From positions 62,001-126,000 of the forward strand of contig NW_005179041.1 in the NCBI RefSeq assembly GCF_000350225.1: a stretch of 64,000 nucleotides of DNA, in the 5' to 3' direction. A model generated the notes under the pieces. That model had not been told where the DNA came from, ran no database searches, and saw only the letters and a list, made by a program, of their open reading frames with translations. Of the stretch, positions 33,573-43,975 are shown in pieces. The stretch comes from Chondrus crispus. Taxonomy: Eukaryota; Rhodophyta; Florideophyceae; Gigartinales; Gigartinaceae. The number at the start of each line of letters is the position of its first letter. Within the stretch, counting starts at the first letter, position 1. The translations under genes and the position numbers were made by a program.

Positions 33573-35488
33573 TACACAAAACAGCATCTCCAACGGAACG
33601 GAGAGAGCAGGATGTCCATTGCTCTCTGGAACGTCGCTGGCGCGTTGGTTAGCCTGAAGGGCATTCTTGAGAAGCGATACAGACCTGAGTGACACGAAAA
33701 TGCGGTCTTGTCGTGGTCGCACTCAGGGATAGGCATCTGCCAATATACCGAAATCGCGTCCAACGCGGAGAAAACCTTGGTGTCATCAAGCGAGTCTAGA
33801 CACTCATCCATGCGCGGTAAAGGGTACGTGTCCTTCACCGTCACTGCGTTCAGCCTGCGGTAGTCTACGCAAAAACGCATTGACCCATCCGGCTTTGGCA
33901 CCAGCAACACGGGCGACGCCCATTCTGACTGTGCTGGTTCTATCACTCCTGCCTCTAACATCTTCTGCACTTCTGCATCTTCTACTTCACGGGCTTTAGG
34001 CCCGGCCCGATACGGTGCTTGTGCGATGGGACGAGTCTCGGGGATCAACTCGATCCGATGGACTGTGGTATTAATTTCGCCAAGCGTCCCATCCCACATC
34101 CTTGAATACTTCTTCAACATCCGACGGAACCGCTCGCGCAGCCGTTCCGGCACGTGGCTCAGGTCGAGGTCCTCCACGTCCGGCGGTGGGGGCTCAATCC
34201 GCTGCTCCGGCTTCGACGATGCCGTCGCGGAGAGCTCTGCCGACCGTTCTTCTGGCTGGTCCTCGCGCGCTTGATCCGACGGTTCGCATCTTGTCTCGCC
34301 CTTAGGCGTCTTGGTGGAATAGGAAAATTTTCCTTCTTCCTTTCTTGAATTCCGAGAACTTCACGAATGGTGGTTTTGCTCTCGAGCGCGGCCCTCGGGT
34401 ACGGTAATAATTCTGCCACCACTTGGCCTTTTTGCACCCTGACAGGGTACGTCCTAAAATTCGCAACGAGTAAACGAATGGCCTGTCAGGCTCAACCTGA
34501 ACGACACCATTCGTGCACGTCAACCCGTGCCTCTCGTACAACGACGAGTACGGCTGAACCACCACCAAGCCCGCCCTCTTCGAGGTGCATTCCACGACGC
34601 GTTGCGTCCCTGGCTCGATAGTCGTGGCTCTTGCCACTTTACCTTAGGGGAAATTCGCTCCACCTTTCCATCATTGTCGTCCTCTCCCGGGACGAGATTC
34701 TTCTTCCCTTTTCTCGTCGAGAACCGCCTAACTATCGGAACCTCCGAGAAATCCGCCAACTCAACCGTTTTCTTCCTTGGATAAATTGCTTCCACAAACC
34801 GGTCACAGTAGTCCGCGCCTAGAATTAGCGGGACGGCTAGTTTTTCGCATACAATAAACTCGGCTACCGCCACAAATTTTCCAAGCCTCACAGGCATTCT
34901 AATTGTGCCGAGAGTCCGGAGTGGCCTATTGTTCGCGTCGCCAATGTCTTGGGTCGGTCCGTACGACACTAGAGATTCCATTCCAGCCGGGAGTTCCGAT
35001 TTTCGCCCAAGGTTTGGTCCCGCGCCGGTGTCTAATACAGACAACACCCGGCTCATCAATCCGACCGTTGGTCCAATGTCCGCGTAAATTTTGTAGTTTT
35101 TTCGCGCAAGAACCAAAATCTTCTCGGGACACTCCCTTCGCTTAACCCTGTACCAATGCCTTCGAACTTCTTCCAGCGGATGATCTCGGGCTCGGCTCAA
35201 AATTCTCTTGACTTGGGCTGGCCCTTTGGGCTCATCCACCAATCCAACAACCTCCTCATCGAGGCCTTCCCTTCTTGCTAGAGACGGGGAACGGGACTGA
35301 GTCCCGGACGCAGTACGTTGAACCTGCACCTCTTGTGACTCCCTCGACATTCCCCTCTCTAGTTTCCCTGCGGCGGCCGGTTCTTTCTCACGTCCGACGA
35401 CGCGAGCCCAGCGGCGGGCCCTCTGAAGGGTTGGGTCGACCTCGGCGTTGAAGCACTCGGCGTGCTCGCAGTCTGCGAATCGAACCAA
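33573..35488 (-). pseudogene. pol: Ty3/gypsy pol, 5' half (protease, N-terminal RT)
   Basis: The protease is marked by VLSVLDTGAGPNL with the catalytic DTG and by ILGADYCDRF. RT motifs follow: SEWASPVLLVPKPDGSMRFC, VDYRRLNAVTVKDTYPLPRM, FSALDAISVYWQMPI, TAFSCHSGLYRFSRMPFRL, NAPATFQRAM. Two usually invariant Gly residues are replaced (SVYWQ for SGYWQ, PFRLTNAP for PFGLTNAP). Frameshifts occur near 34600 and 34180. The frame ends at FVY, where E2 is inserted; the rest of the gene resumes at 15965. Together with the gag gene this makes one element of about 7.7 kb from the LTR start to the chromodomain end, once E2 is removed. Confidence 0.9.
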
Positions 35489-35548
35489 CTCTTGACCTTC
35501 AGATAACTCGTCGATGGTATCCCTAATCTCTCCATCGGAGACAACGCC

Positions 35549-37642
35549 TCATAATTTCCCAAAACTCGGTGCATTTCCCGGAGGGAAAGAATACACGTTG
35601 GCGGCGTGCCCCTTTTCGTAACAATGATAGCACAACAGTCCGTGCTTCTTGACGGGATATTGCGGCCTAGGTCCTCCACGGGCCGGCGGCCTTCCTTGAT
35701 GTTGCGGCCTCCCCATCCAGCCTGGCCTTCGAAACGTTGTACCCTTGTCTTCCATCGGAATGCGCGGCGCCGGCGTGTGGCCGCGCCCCCAGAACATCAT
35801 CACGGGATCCGTGGGCTCTGAAAACGACTCCGTCGTGTATGTGGGCGTCGGTAGAGTTGACAACCCGCTTGCCCCGTAGTCCTCGTGTCCGTAGCCCTCC
35901 GATGGCTCAATAAAATTGCCTTCGGCTACCAATGCTTCTTCATACTGATTTTCGCTGCTTCCGTGCGCACGGCGTTCATCTGACGTGGAGATTGACTCGG
36001 CTAAGTGGACGGCGGCCTGACCTTTACGACCGGGATAAGAAACCCTCGGCTTGTTCCCTTCCCTGAACGTCAACGGCGTCTGAATCGTGACCTTCTTCGT
36101 CTTCTTGTCCTTGGCGCGGCTTGCCGAGCTATGCGCCTTTGCGTAATTTACCAATCTCAAAAATGAGACATCTCGGTTATCTTGTCGATACTCCGAGACC
36201 ATGGGCTTAATACTGGCATCTAGCCCCTCGATGAACATGTTCATCTGCTCCTCCATAGAATAAACATTCCCACAGCGATTACTCGCGTCTGTTAGGCGAA
36301 TGTAAAATTCCATCTCGTCTTCAGACGGTCTTTGCTGAACTTCTCGCAATGCGAGTAAGGCTTGACGGATCGCCTCGTCGGTTGCGAAACTCCTCAACAA
36401 CCACTGTACGGCCTCTGGCCAAACGGAAACCTTTCCGTGATGGGACCCGGCCGTCTGAGACACCGAAGTGTACTGTCTCAAGGCGATGCCGCTTAGAAAT
36501 TCGGGCAACAAGCGGATCGCTTGCCCCTCGTTCATTTCTTGAGTATCAAACTCTTGAACTAATTTTGCCAAAAAATCCAACACAAGGACCCCGTCCTCAC
36601 CTGTGAACATGTTGTCCTTCTTCACCTTAGGCGGAATATCTCTCATGATTTTTCGCACGGCGGTCCGCCGGGAACTTGACAAATTTGTCTGCCGGTTCCG
36701 CAAGCGGTACGTTCGGTACGAAAGTAATTTCTTGAAGAGGTAGTTGGTCGGATTTAGCTCCTCCAACTCCTCCCATCGCGGCCCGTGTCGCGTTGCGACG
36801 TCCTCTGGCTCGGCGTCCTTGTCTCTCCGCGAGGTGGACGAAGTGATCCCGCCTCGTCTGGAGGTAATTTTCTTGCCCTGCGAAATTCCTTTTCCTTCCT
36901 CTGAACGATGTTTGGAATTGCTGGCATGGTTCGACGAACCGTCGTCACCATCTTCGGAAAGGCCATTCGACTCGGTCATTGAGTCTTGGTCCTCCGGCTC
37001 GTCACTACCGTGACTCTTGCTCCTGCGTCGCAGATTCTTCTTCGAAGTCTTCGATTTGGAACTCCGCTGTAAAGCGGCCTTGTCCTTCTTCGATCGACGG
37101 TCGCCTTCTCGACCCGTTGGGAGCGGCTCTTGCCCGGCGGCCTGTTCAAGATCCTTGAGACGATGAGCGGCGCGGTCAAACTTGTCGTCGATACTGGCTC
37201 TAAATTTCCCCAAGGACTCCAAAGCTTGATTCGCGTCGCGCCTTGCGTCCTTAACTGAAATTTTTAACGAAGCTAGGACCTCCGGCTCCAGACCGTCGGT
37301 CGCATCACGTCGCTCCTTCTCGACGAGATTCACTCGAGCCGATAGCTCTCCTAAAACGGTGTGGAACTCGGATGCTTGCAACTCCAGTTGCTTCCGGACG
37401 AGGGCTAATTCAGCCTCGAGACTTTTCGTCATCTCTTGGCGAATTTCCTCGCCCATCTTCTCGAACCTGTAGGATAGGTTATCCTTGTCGGTTTCAATCC
37501 CCGTCGGGGATTCTTGACCTTCGGGATCCGTGGCCGTATTGGCCTGGCTTCGGGTGCGAGGACCTCGCAGGATCCTCGACGCCCTTGCCGATCCGATTCT
37601 GCTCGCCCCGGGACCGACTTCCCCGGGGGCGCTTGTCGACAT
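35549..37642 (-). CDS. gag: Ty3/gypsy gag polyprotein
   Basis: A single open frame of 697 codons from the ATG at 37642. The N-terminal half is charged and coiled-coil-like (MGEEIRQEMTKSLEAELALV), then a basic Ser/Lys-rich linker, then a Retrotrans_gag-type capsid region (NNMF-like TGEDGVLVLDFLAKLVQEFD, and RSFATDEAIRQALLALREVQ...DEMEFYIRLTDASNRCG). A zinc knuckle lies near the C-terminus, CYHCYEKGHAANVY, whose last Cys is replaced by Tyr, so CCHC is incomplete. Gag packages the RNA. It is the only large open frame left in this retroelement. Confidence 0.85.
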   Translation of the reverse strand: MSTSAPGEVGPGASRIGSARASRILRGPRTRSQANTATDPEGQESPTGIETDKDNLSYRFEKMGEEIRQEMTKSLEAELALVRKQLELQASEFHTVLGELSARVNLVEKERRDATDGLEPEVLASLKISVKDARRDANQALESLGKFRASIDDKFDRAAHRLKDLEQAAGQEPLPTGREGDRRSKKDKAALQRSSKSKTSKKNLRRRSKSHGSDEPEDQDSMTESNGLSEDGDDGSSNHASNSKHRSEEGKGISQGKKITSRRGGITSSTSRRDKDAEPEDVATRHGPRWEELEELNPTNYLFKKLLSYRTYRLRNRQTNLSSSRRTAVRKIMRDIPPKVKKDNMFTGEDGVLVLDFLAKLVQEFDTQEMNEGQAIRLLPEFLSGIALRQYTSVSQTAGSHHGKVSVWPEAVQWLLRSFATDEAIRQALLALREVQQRPSEDEMEFYIRLTDASNRCGNVYSMEEQMNMFIEGLDASIKPMVSEYRQDNRDVSFLRLVNYAKAHSSASRAKDKKTKKVTIQTPLTFREGNKPRVSYPGRKGQAAVHLAESISTSDERRAHGSSENQYEEALVAEGNFIEPSEGYGHEDYGASGLSTLPTPTYTTESFSEPTDPVMMFWGRGHTPAPRIPMEDKGTTFRRPGWMGRPQHQGRPPARGGPRPQYPVKKHGLLCYHCYEKGHAANVYSFPPGNAPSFGKL

Positions 37643-37803
37643 GGTTCGTTTCCAAAAACGAACCTAACTTAACACAAAAAAAAGAAAACGCTACAGCACC
37701 TAAATAAACTTACGTCGCAGAGACAACTCCTGTAGTCCGTTTCAGCTTACGCAGTTTCTAGGTCGGGTCTCCTGTACGCAGTTCTAGGTCGGGAGAACAC
37801 TTT

Positions 37804-38743
37804 TGTAGTGCAATGCGCCTGTCAGGCAGAGACCGCGGTCCAATGGTCCAGCAAAAACAACAACAGCAACAAAAAGAAGAACTGCCGATGGCACAGCGCT
37901 ACGGAGTGTTCGAAGCTCCCTGTCCTCTTTAAGCGGGTTTGCAGCCCGCAATAGCTCGGATCCCTGATAGGGGGGGGGCAAAGAGAAGGGCCCAGCCCGG
38001 GGTCGGTAAATGGTGGTAGAGACTTGTAAAGGCAACTGCTCGACGAGTTCGGAGGGGTGTCTAGGTAAACCTAGTCCGATGGGTCGTAAATCCAATGCTC
38101 GAAGAGCGCCTTGTACACCTTATACCCTTGATAAGGTCTTCGACGGGGGCGTCGCAACGTAGCCCGTCGGGAAAGAAGAAAACGTAGCAGCGCTACACCG
38201 TCGTACTGCCCGATGGCAAAGTACCAACACCGGATCGGTCGCAACCAGATTCCGATGGAACCAACGCTGAGAAAAGCACCACTGGTGCACCAACACAGAA
38301 GCCCGATGGCTAATGACGTCACGTTGCGGATCGCAATCCTACAAGGTGGGACCAACTCAAGATTAAGGGAAATTAGGATAGGGAAGTGAAGGAAAATTGA
38401 TAAGGAAAAAAGGGACCCCCCAGCGCAAAGGATAAAGTAATCTGTAGTTAAAGGGAATGTCTTGTAAAAGACAGACTTCAACCAAGGCGATATCAGACTC
38501 TGGCAACTCGGGTTGGTTTATTGACTTGTTCGGTCAAAGGGCTAAGTTATATAGAGCCCCGCCGGGGCGAGTACAGTAGCTCCCGGCTCTAGATTCTAGA
38601 TCTAATTAGTAAATAAATTAAATAATTAAAATAATCGTGCGCTTCGTCGCACACGTGTGTCCCCCAAACCCGGACTACAGTATCCCATATTTTTCCTTTT
38701 TCACTTCTTTTCACCCCCCTTTTCAGGTGCGTATTGCACTACA
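37804..38743 (-). repeat. Probable 5' LTR of the gypsy element
   Basis: On the minus strand it starts TGTAGTGCAATACGCACC and ends ...GGCGCATTGCACTACA, so the TG...CA ends are extended into an imperfect 18-bp inverted repeat. A TATA-like CTCTATATAAC lies about 190 bp inside and AATAAA about 45 bp further on, as expected for U3 and R. It lies about 160 bp upstream of gag. I could not find the partner 3' LTR or a clear primer-binding site, so the boundaries are provisional. Confidence 0.55.
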
Positions 38744-39336
38744 CTCGCCCATCCGGGGACAAAAGCTTTCGGAGAGCTTGCCACTCTGGTCATAAGCGAA
38801 TGCACTGCTTGATCTTTCAGACAATTACCACTCCTGATGGTCTCATATTTTCTTTATATGGGCCCGAGGTTGGGCGCTGGGCATGATATGACACTGTTAC
38901 GTAATAGCGGCGTTGAGGATATATTAGAATCCACGTTGAACATTGAGGGGAGGCAATACTACATATATGGAGATGCAGCATATGTTTTGCGCCCGTGGCT
39001 CTAAACAGCTTTTGACGGGTCAAGCTCTTCAGAACAACATCATGCATATAAAAATCCATGAGCAAGGCGCGAGTGGCCGTGGAATAGAAATATAAAGACC
39101 TTAAACAGATGTGGGTGCGAAATGACTTCTATCGCTTCCTGTCTGTGCGCAGTTTACCGGTCGGATTGTTTTGCATTGCGTCAGCAATTTTACTGAACCT
39201 TAAGACGTGAATCGAGAAAGGACGACAAATTTCAAAGTATTTCATATATGACGCGCCTAGCTTTGAGTACTAAAAGGCTTTGTAAATATGTACATGTATA
39301 GTATCACTAGAACCTCGTCTTGGGAACCATGTCGTT
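38744..39336. other. AT-rich spacer without gene
   Basis: Nothing recognisable on either strand between the gypsy LTR and the Myb/SANT-like remnant. Confidence 0.4.
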
Positions 39337-40355
39337 TTACTGCGGCTTCGTTGCGAGCAATTCAAGAATAGAAACCATTTGTCTACGCTCCGCTATCCAT
39401 TGCTTGCGCTCCTCGATTATTTGTTTTCGCTCCTCTCTCTCAAAACCAAAACGATTCTTATCAAAGCCAAGCTTTCTACACGTGGAAGCTTGCAAGGCCT
39501 CAAACCCCCAGGACTCTTTTCTTGTCTTTCGCGTTCCAAATCAACTCTTTGCTCTTCGAACACCATCCGCTTACTCTCTATCTCTTCAAGACCGTAAGCA
39601 TTCTCTAAGATACCTGTATTTAGTTCTAGTTAGAATTCAAAAGCTCGCTGTTACGTGAACGCTCAAATTCGTTTGCGGAGCTTGGTGCACTTTTTGCTTC
39701 ATCACCCACTTGATCCGATCCATACCGTTCATCGTTCGAGCTCTTTCGTTTCAGAGCCATGCCGCGAATGGTTTCTCCAGCAGCTACGAAATGCTTTTCA
39801 TGAAGGTTTTGCTCATTTTTCTCCGCTCCTGCAATTTCTTCCTTCTCATCAACTTTTATTATGAGATCATCAAGAAGTTGCTCTTTCTCCCGTTCTTTTC
39901 AATTATTACCGAGGCAGAGGCAGTCCGTTTAACAGAAGCACGGCGATGAGAAACAAGGCGCTTGAAGCAGTCTGACCACGTTTTACCGGAGATTTGTGGA
40001 GGTGCGGGTATCTGCTTCATACATGTCTTGAGAACGTCCTGGTACAAAGTTTTGGCCATCCCGCGGTCGAGAGTACGCGCGTCTGCGCTGCGGACGGCCC
40101 GGAGAATGAATATATCATATGTTTCCGAAAATGGAAAGCCCTTCCGTTTTGGGTATGAGGTTTCGAATGGAGGAGGCTCCAGAGGTCAAGTAGTTCGGTG
40201 GTTTGAGGGGTGGTGATCGCGGGCTCCCTAGCAACCTCACCTGGTTTCGGAGAGCCTGTGATGACTGTAGCCATGATGGATGGTTTCCTGGAATATCCTG
40301 AAACGACTCTAGATGTTAACGGCACAGAGGGGTTTTGTTCTGTACCAGGCAACAT
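39337..40355 (-). pseudogene. Degenerate Myb/SANT-like protein gene
   Basis: Reading from the ATG at 40355 through at least three frameshifts (near 40065, 39870 and 39430) gives a coherent layout. A short N-terminus leads to a helical domain with spaced tryptophans (DLWSLLHSKPH...GKTWSDCFKRLVSHRR), then an acidic linker (EQLLDDLIIKVDEKEEI), a GETIRGMALKRKS segment, and a charged C-terminal coiled coil ending QMVSILELLATKPQ. This is the usual shape of Myb/SANT- or trihelix-like DNA-binding proteins, which PIF/Harbinger elements often carry as a second ORF. The family call is tentative. No inverted repeats were found. Confidence 0.45.
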
Positions 40356-41139
40356 TTCCCACCAGAACGTACGGAGTTAAGTTCATGTTGAAAGACGATC
40401 GTACGAAATTTCGTGACCAACTATCGTACGATATCTAGTACGATAAAGCCACTAGTGCCACGGGTAGTACGTTTCGTACGTGGCGGCGAAATTCTGTACG
40501 AAATTCGATTTTGCGTAAGCCCTCTAATACAGCGGTGGCAAAATATAGCCCATGTTGGGTTTCTGAATGTCCAGCTTGAATTATTTCTTTGTGCTCGAAA
40601 AGAGATGCATATGTTGCTGGCACAATCGACGCTGACACCAATCCAGCTGTCCGTTTCGCAAAAGCTTAAATATATTCTGCGTTATGATAAAAAACGTACA
40701 GAACCCCCGGCTAAAAGGTAGAAACACTTGGAGAAAATGCTAATTGTGACGATCGCAGAGACATTTTTAGCTTGTACGACATCTACGCAGCGTTTCTGCA
40801 TAGAGTTGACCAAGGCCTCCAGCTTTTAGTTGATAACTTGTTCCAAGCTACGACGATACAGTTCACAAGAGAGTTACTGCCCTCAAACTGCCCTTGATTG
40901 GCATAAACCTTTCTGACCAGTATACCCCACAGAAACGCGATTGGATTAAGGTCCGGAGAGTAGACAGGGCAATCAAGACCGTTTATAAAGTTGTCTCTGA
41001 ACCAAGATTTTGCCACCAACGACCGGTAGCAAGGCGCTACATCTTGCATAAACGTCCAATTAAGGAGAAGGTCACTGTAGTACAACGGCGCGAAGGCAAT
41101 CGCACCACCGCTGCCGCCCCGGGATACAGTATGATGGGC

Positions 41140-41700
41140 TGTAAGCGCGAGAATAACTGTAAGGAGTTATATTTACAGCACACGGCCAGTGCGGAGTACA
41201 GTGGTACCCCGCTGGTTACACGTGTAGGATCCGAACGGTAAGTAATTAGTAATTAGTAGTTAATGGCACAAATTAGCCAATTTAGCACAGTAGCTGGTAT
41301 ACAGTAAGTAACAGCTACTGTAGAGGGACAGGTGTCCTGGCGTCCCACTTAGGGGTTAAGACCGGGGGCACCTGCCCCGTTCCAGTAAACGAGAGGCAGA
41401 CTCGCCTCCCTTCCCTTTACGGCTAAGTGCTAACACCGTTCCGGTTTTCCTTTAGTTCAGGCTTCTAACCCGTGACCGGCCGTCCGGATCTGACACCACC
41501 GACCGGCTGCGCGTCACCGGCCACGTGAGCCTTCCCTCTTTTCGAGTCCTTCCGTACGGTTCGCGCTGGCGTGGGTTACCCAGCGTCGCGCGCTCCCTTA
41601 CCTCTAACCCCCCTCGTTCCGAGTGGTCGGGACGAAGGTAGTAATACCACAGTCACCAGAAAAGGAATTAAATGCTCTCGTAATGTGTCGAAATACTTGT
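41140..41700 (+). repeat. LTR-like repeat, copy A, inside Tc1
   Basis: Contains TACACGTG, then the hairpin GGACAGGTGTCC (41326-41337), then GGGGTTAAGACCG and a C/T-rich tail with CCGGCC motifs. It aligns along at least 330 bp with copy B (42340-42700). It separates the middle and C-terminal pieces of the Tc1 transposase. Exact ends not resolved. Confidence 0.6.
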
Positions 41701-41999
41701 TGCCGTTCTGACTGACGCTCAATATCACTAGAGATGACATTATCGAGCCTGTGAAACAACCCCAAACCTTGACGCTGCCCCCTCCGCTGTGGTGGTTCGA
41801 AAACTACTGCTTCTCTCCACGTAAATCATGCGATTGGTTCGCCAGCCCGTCGGAACCGTCAAAAGTAAATGTTTTTCTTCGAACCACACGATTCTGTCCC
41901 ACTGACAGTGCGTGCAAGTCATCTTCCCCATACACCATGTCAGTAGTTGTTTTCATGACGTTCTCGCATTGCTAGAGTTCTTTGCAGGCGCTTGTACCG

Positions 42000-42755
42000 C
42001 AGATGCGAGATATTTTGCAGAAATTGACGGACCCTGTAGTATAACGACCGGCGCGCGCGCGCGGAGGTTATTAACCAAGCGGCTGTGCACGGAGCACACG
42101 TGGGTGGGTGTGGACACGTGCAGGGAGCGCACGCGTGTACCGACCGGTCGTGGCGTGGCGCACGTGTACAGTAGCACACGTGTTGTCCGTGCGATAGTCT
42201 ACGCGTATTACGTGTGCGCGTTAGCACACGTGTAGTCCGTGCCGTAGTCTGTAAGCAACACGCGTGTACAATAGTGCACACGTGTAGTAGCAGCGTCCGA
42301 GCGGTAGTAGTAATTATGGCGCTAGCTTTTTAATTGTGTCCAGTACCCGGCACGCAGTAGGTGGCAGGTACTGTACTACTGTACTGGGACAGGTGTCCGA
42401 GGCGTCTCTCTGAGGGGTTAAGACCGGACACCCGTCCTCACCAGTAAACTGGGGCAAGCTCGACCCCGTCTCCTTCGCGCCTAATCTACGACCGTTCGGT
42501 TGTTTATCCGCGCACTGGCTTCTAATCCGTTACCGGTCGCTCCCGTTTACGCACCACGGGTTGACTGCGCGTAACCGGCCAGTGAGCCTCTCTCTTTTCG
42601 CGAGTTCGATCGTATCGGATCTATTCGCGCCGCGCATCCGCGTCGCGTGCTCCCTCTACAAGGGTACCGCCTCTCACCCAACTCAGGGCACAGAGGAGTT
42701 ATCCCACAGACCCGACGGACTTGGACTCGGACTTGTAGAGCCTTAACGATACAAG
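42000..42755 (+). repeat. LTR-like repeat, copy B, inside Tc1
   Basis: Starts with a cluster of ACACGTGT/CACGTG palindromes (about 42085-42285), then GGACAGGTGTCC (42387-42398) and GGGGTTAAGACCG, then a C/T-rich tail. It separates the N-terminal and middle pieces of the Tc1 transposase. Related to copy A. Probably a solo LTR of an unrecognised retroelement. Confidence 0.6.
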
Positions 42756-43326
42756 ATGAGCTCAAGTTTCCTTCTGACGCGGCACGAATAGTTTACAAGA
42801 GTCAGTTAGTTTCCGGGGTCTTCCTGGACATTGCTTGATGCCGTACCGGGCTCCTTGCTTTAGAAAAGCATGGACTACCATCCTAGAGCGTTCTAGCTCC
42901 CTGGCGATCGCTGTAACTGACGAGCAGTTTGAATGGCGAGCCAAAATTTGTCCCTTCTCAAAGTTTGTGAGACTCTTTTTGCGAGCCATGCTGGAGTTGA
43001 AGCTACCTCCCAGTTCTTTTACAATTGAAGCCTTTTGCTTGCCGCTCTTTATAAGGATTATATAGATTGAGTTTCGCGGGAATCGTGCAAACAGTTTCTG
43101 CTCTGTCGGGGTTTGACTGCAAGTGTTACTATCTGTTTTGCCGGGGGTTCTGCACGTTTTCTATCATAACGCAGAATATATTAAAGCTTTTGCAAAACGG
43201 ACAGCGGGATTGGTGTCAGCTTCGCCTGTGCCAGCAGTGCTGCGGCCCTTTTTTTGAGCACAAAGAAATACTTCAAGCTGGAAATTCAGAAACCCAATAT
43301 GAGCTATATTTTTTGCCACCACCGTA

Positions 43327-43975
43327 TAAGATTGCACCGTTTTACCGCTCTGGCGGTGGCACGCAGCATGTTCAAATACAGAGCTGTTTTTCAGTGCAGT
43401 ACACGTGTAAGGTAGTCTGTGGTCAGATGCACACAACCACGAAAAGTTCATTGAAAATGGCAAAAACTATTCATGTTTTTTGTGCTTGCCGACGCAAAGG
43501 CTCACCAGCGGACCGCTGGAACGGAGGCTGAACCAATAGGCCCGCTGTTACTCGAGATTCGCCCCCAGTCGGGGCACACCTCACACCCGACGTGTACAAC
43601 TATCACTGCCCTCCGAACCCCGATAGACAGTGAGCTGCAATCCCCTTACGCACACACACTTTTTATGCAGTCGCACAACGTGCTTGGACTTCGGAAGACG
43701 CTCATCGCCCATTCCTGACTTTCTTCTTGCCCTTCACATCTCACTTCGACGCTACTGCATCCTGCGCTCTCTTTCTACACTTCCTCGCAGCTTGTTCTCG
43801 CACACAACTCTTCCACCGCCGCTCCTATAATACGGTTGTTTCCCGAACATATTGTCTCCTATTTTCTTCGGCCAAACCGCCCGTTACGCTGCACCTGGTT
43901 CTTCGGTTCTTCGTGTCTTTCACTTCGGTCGTTACCCGTTTTCTTTACACATCCGCTATCGTCGCTCGACCCCAA
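43327..43975. other. 5' flank of the CHY zinc-finger gene
   Basis: Immediately outside the Tc1 element. The last ~250 bp are C/T-rich on the plus strand (CTTCTTGCCC, CTCTTTCTAC), as upstream of the other host genes in this window, and probably carry the promoter and 5' leader. Confidence 0.4.

Larger units (their letters stand above)
40783..42989 (-). pseudogene. Tc1-like transposase, split in three
   Basis: N-terminal piece 42989-42762: helix-turn-helix with LTNFEKGQILARHSNCSSVT, IARELERS and the GRPRKLT box. Middle piece about 41975-41740: VWFEEKHLLL, the FSDEK region with the first Asp apparently lost. C-terminal piece about 41130-40783: MQDVAPCYRS (the second Asp, as in qqDNAp.H) and SPDLNPIAFLWG, where the family has the third catalytic residue, normally SPDLNPIE; here Ala replaces the acidic residue. 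With two of the three catalytic positions lost and two insertions, the protein is dead. Confidence 0.8.
40530..43324 (-). mobile_element. Tc1/mariner element with long inverted repeats
   Basis: The ends are bounded by TA (40528-40529 and 43325-43326). The outer sequences CAGCGGTGGCAAAATATAGC (left) and, on the minus strand, CGGTGGTGGCAAAAAATATA (right) start inverted repeats of about 185 bp (40530-40712 and 43140-43324). The transposase is on the minus strand in three separated pieces because two related LTR-like repeats have inserted into it. Without them the element would be about 1.6 kb, normal for Tc1. Confidence 0.85.

Noticed and set aside
13322-38743. Two separate gypsy elements at 13-16 kb and 33.5-38.7 kb
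   Set aside because: They have the same strand, complementary domain content, and breakpoints that fit to the base with a TA duplication; one interrupted element is far more likely.
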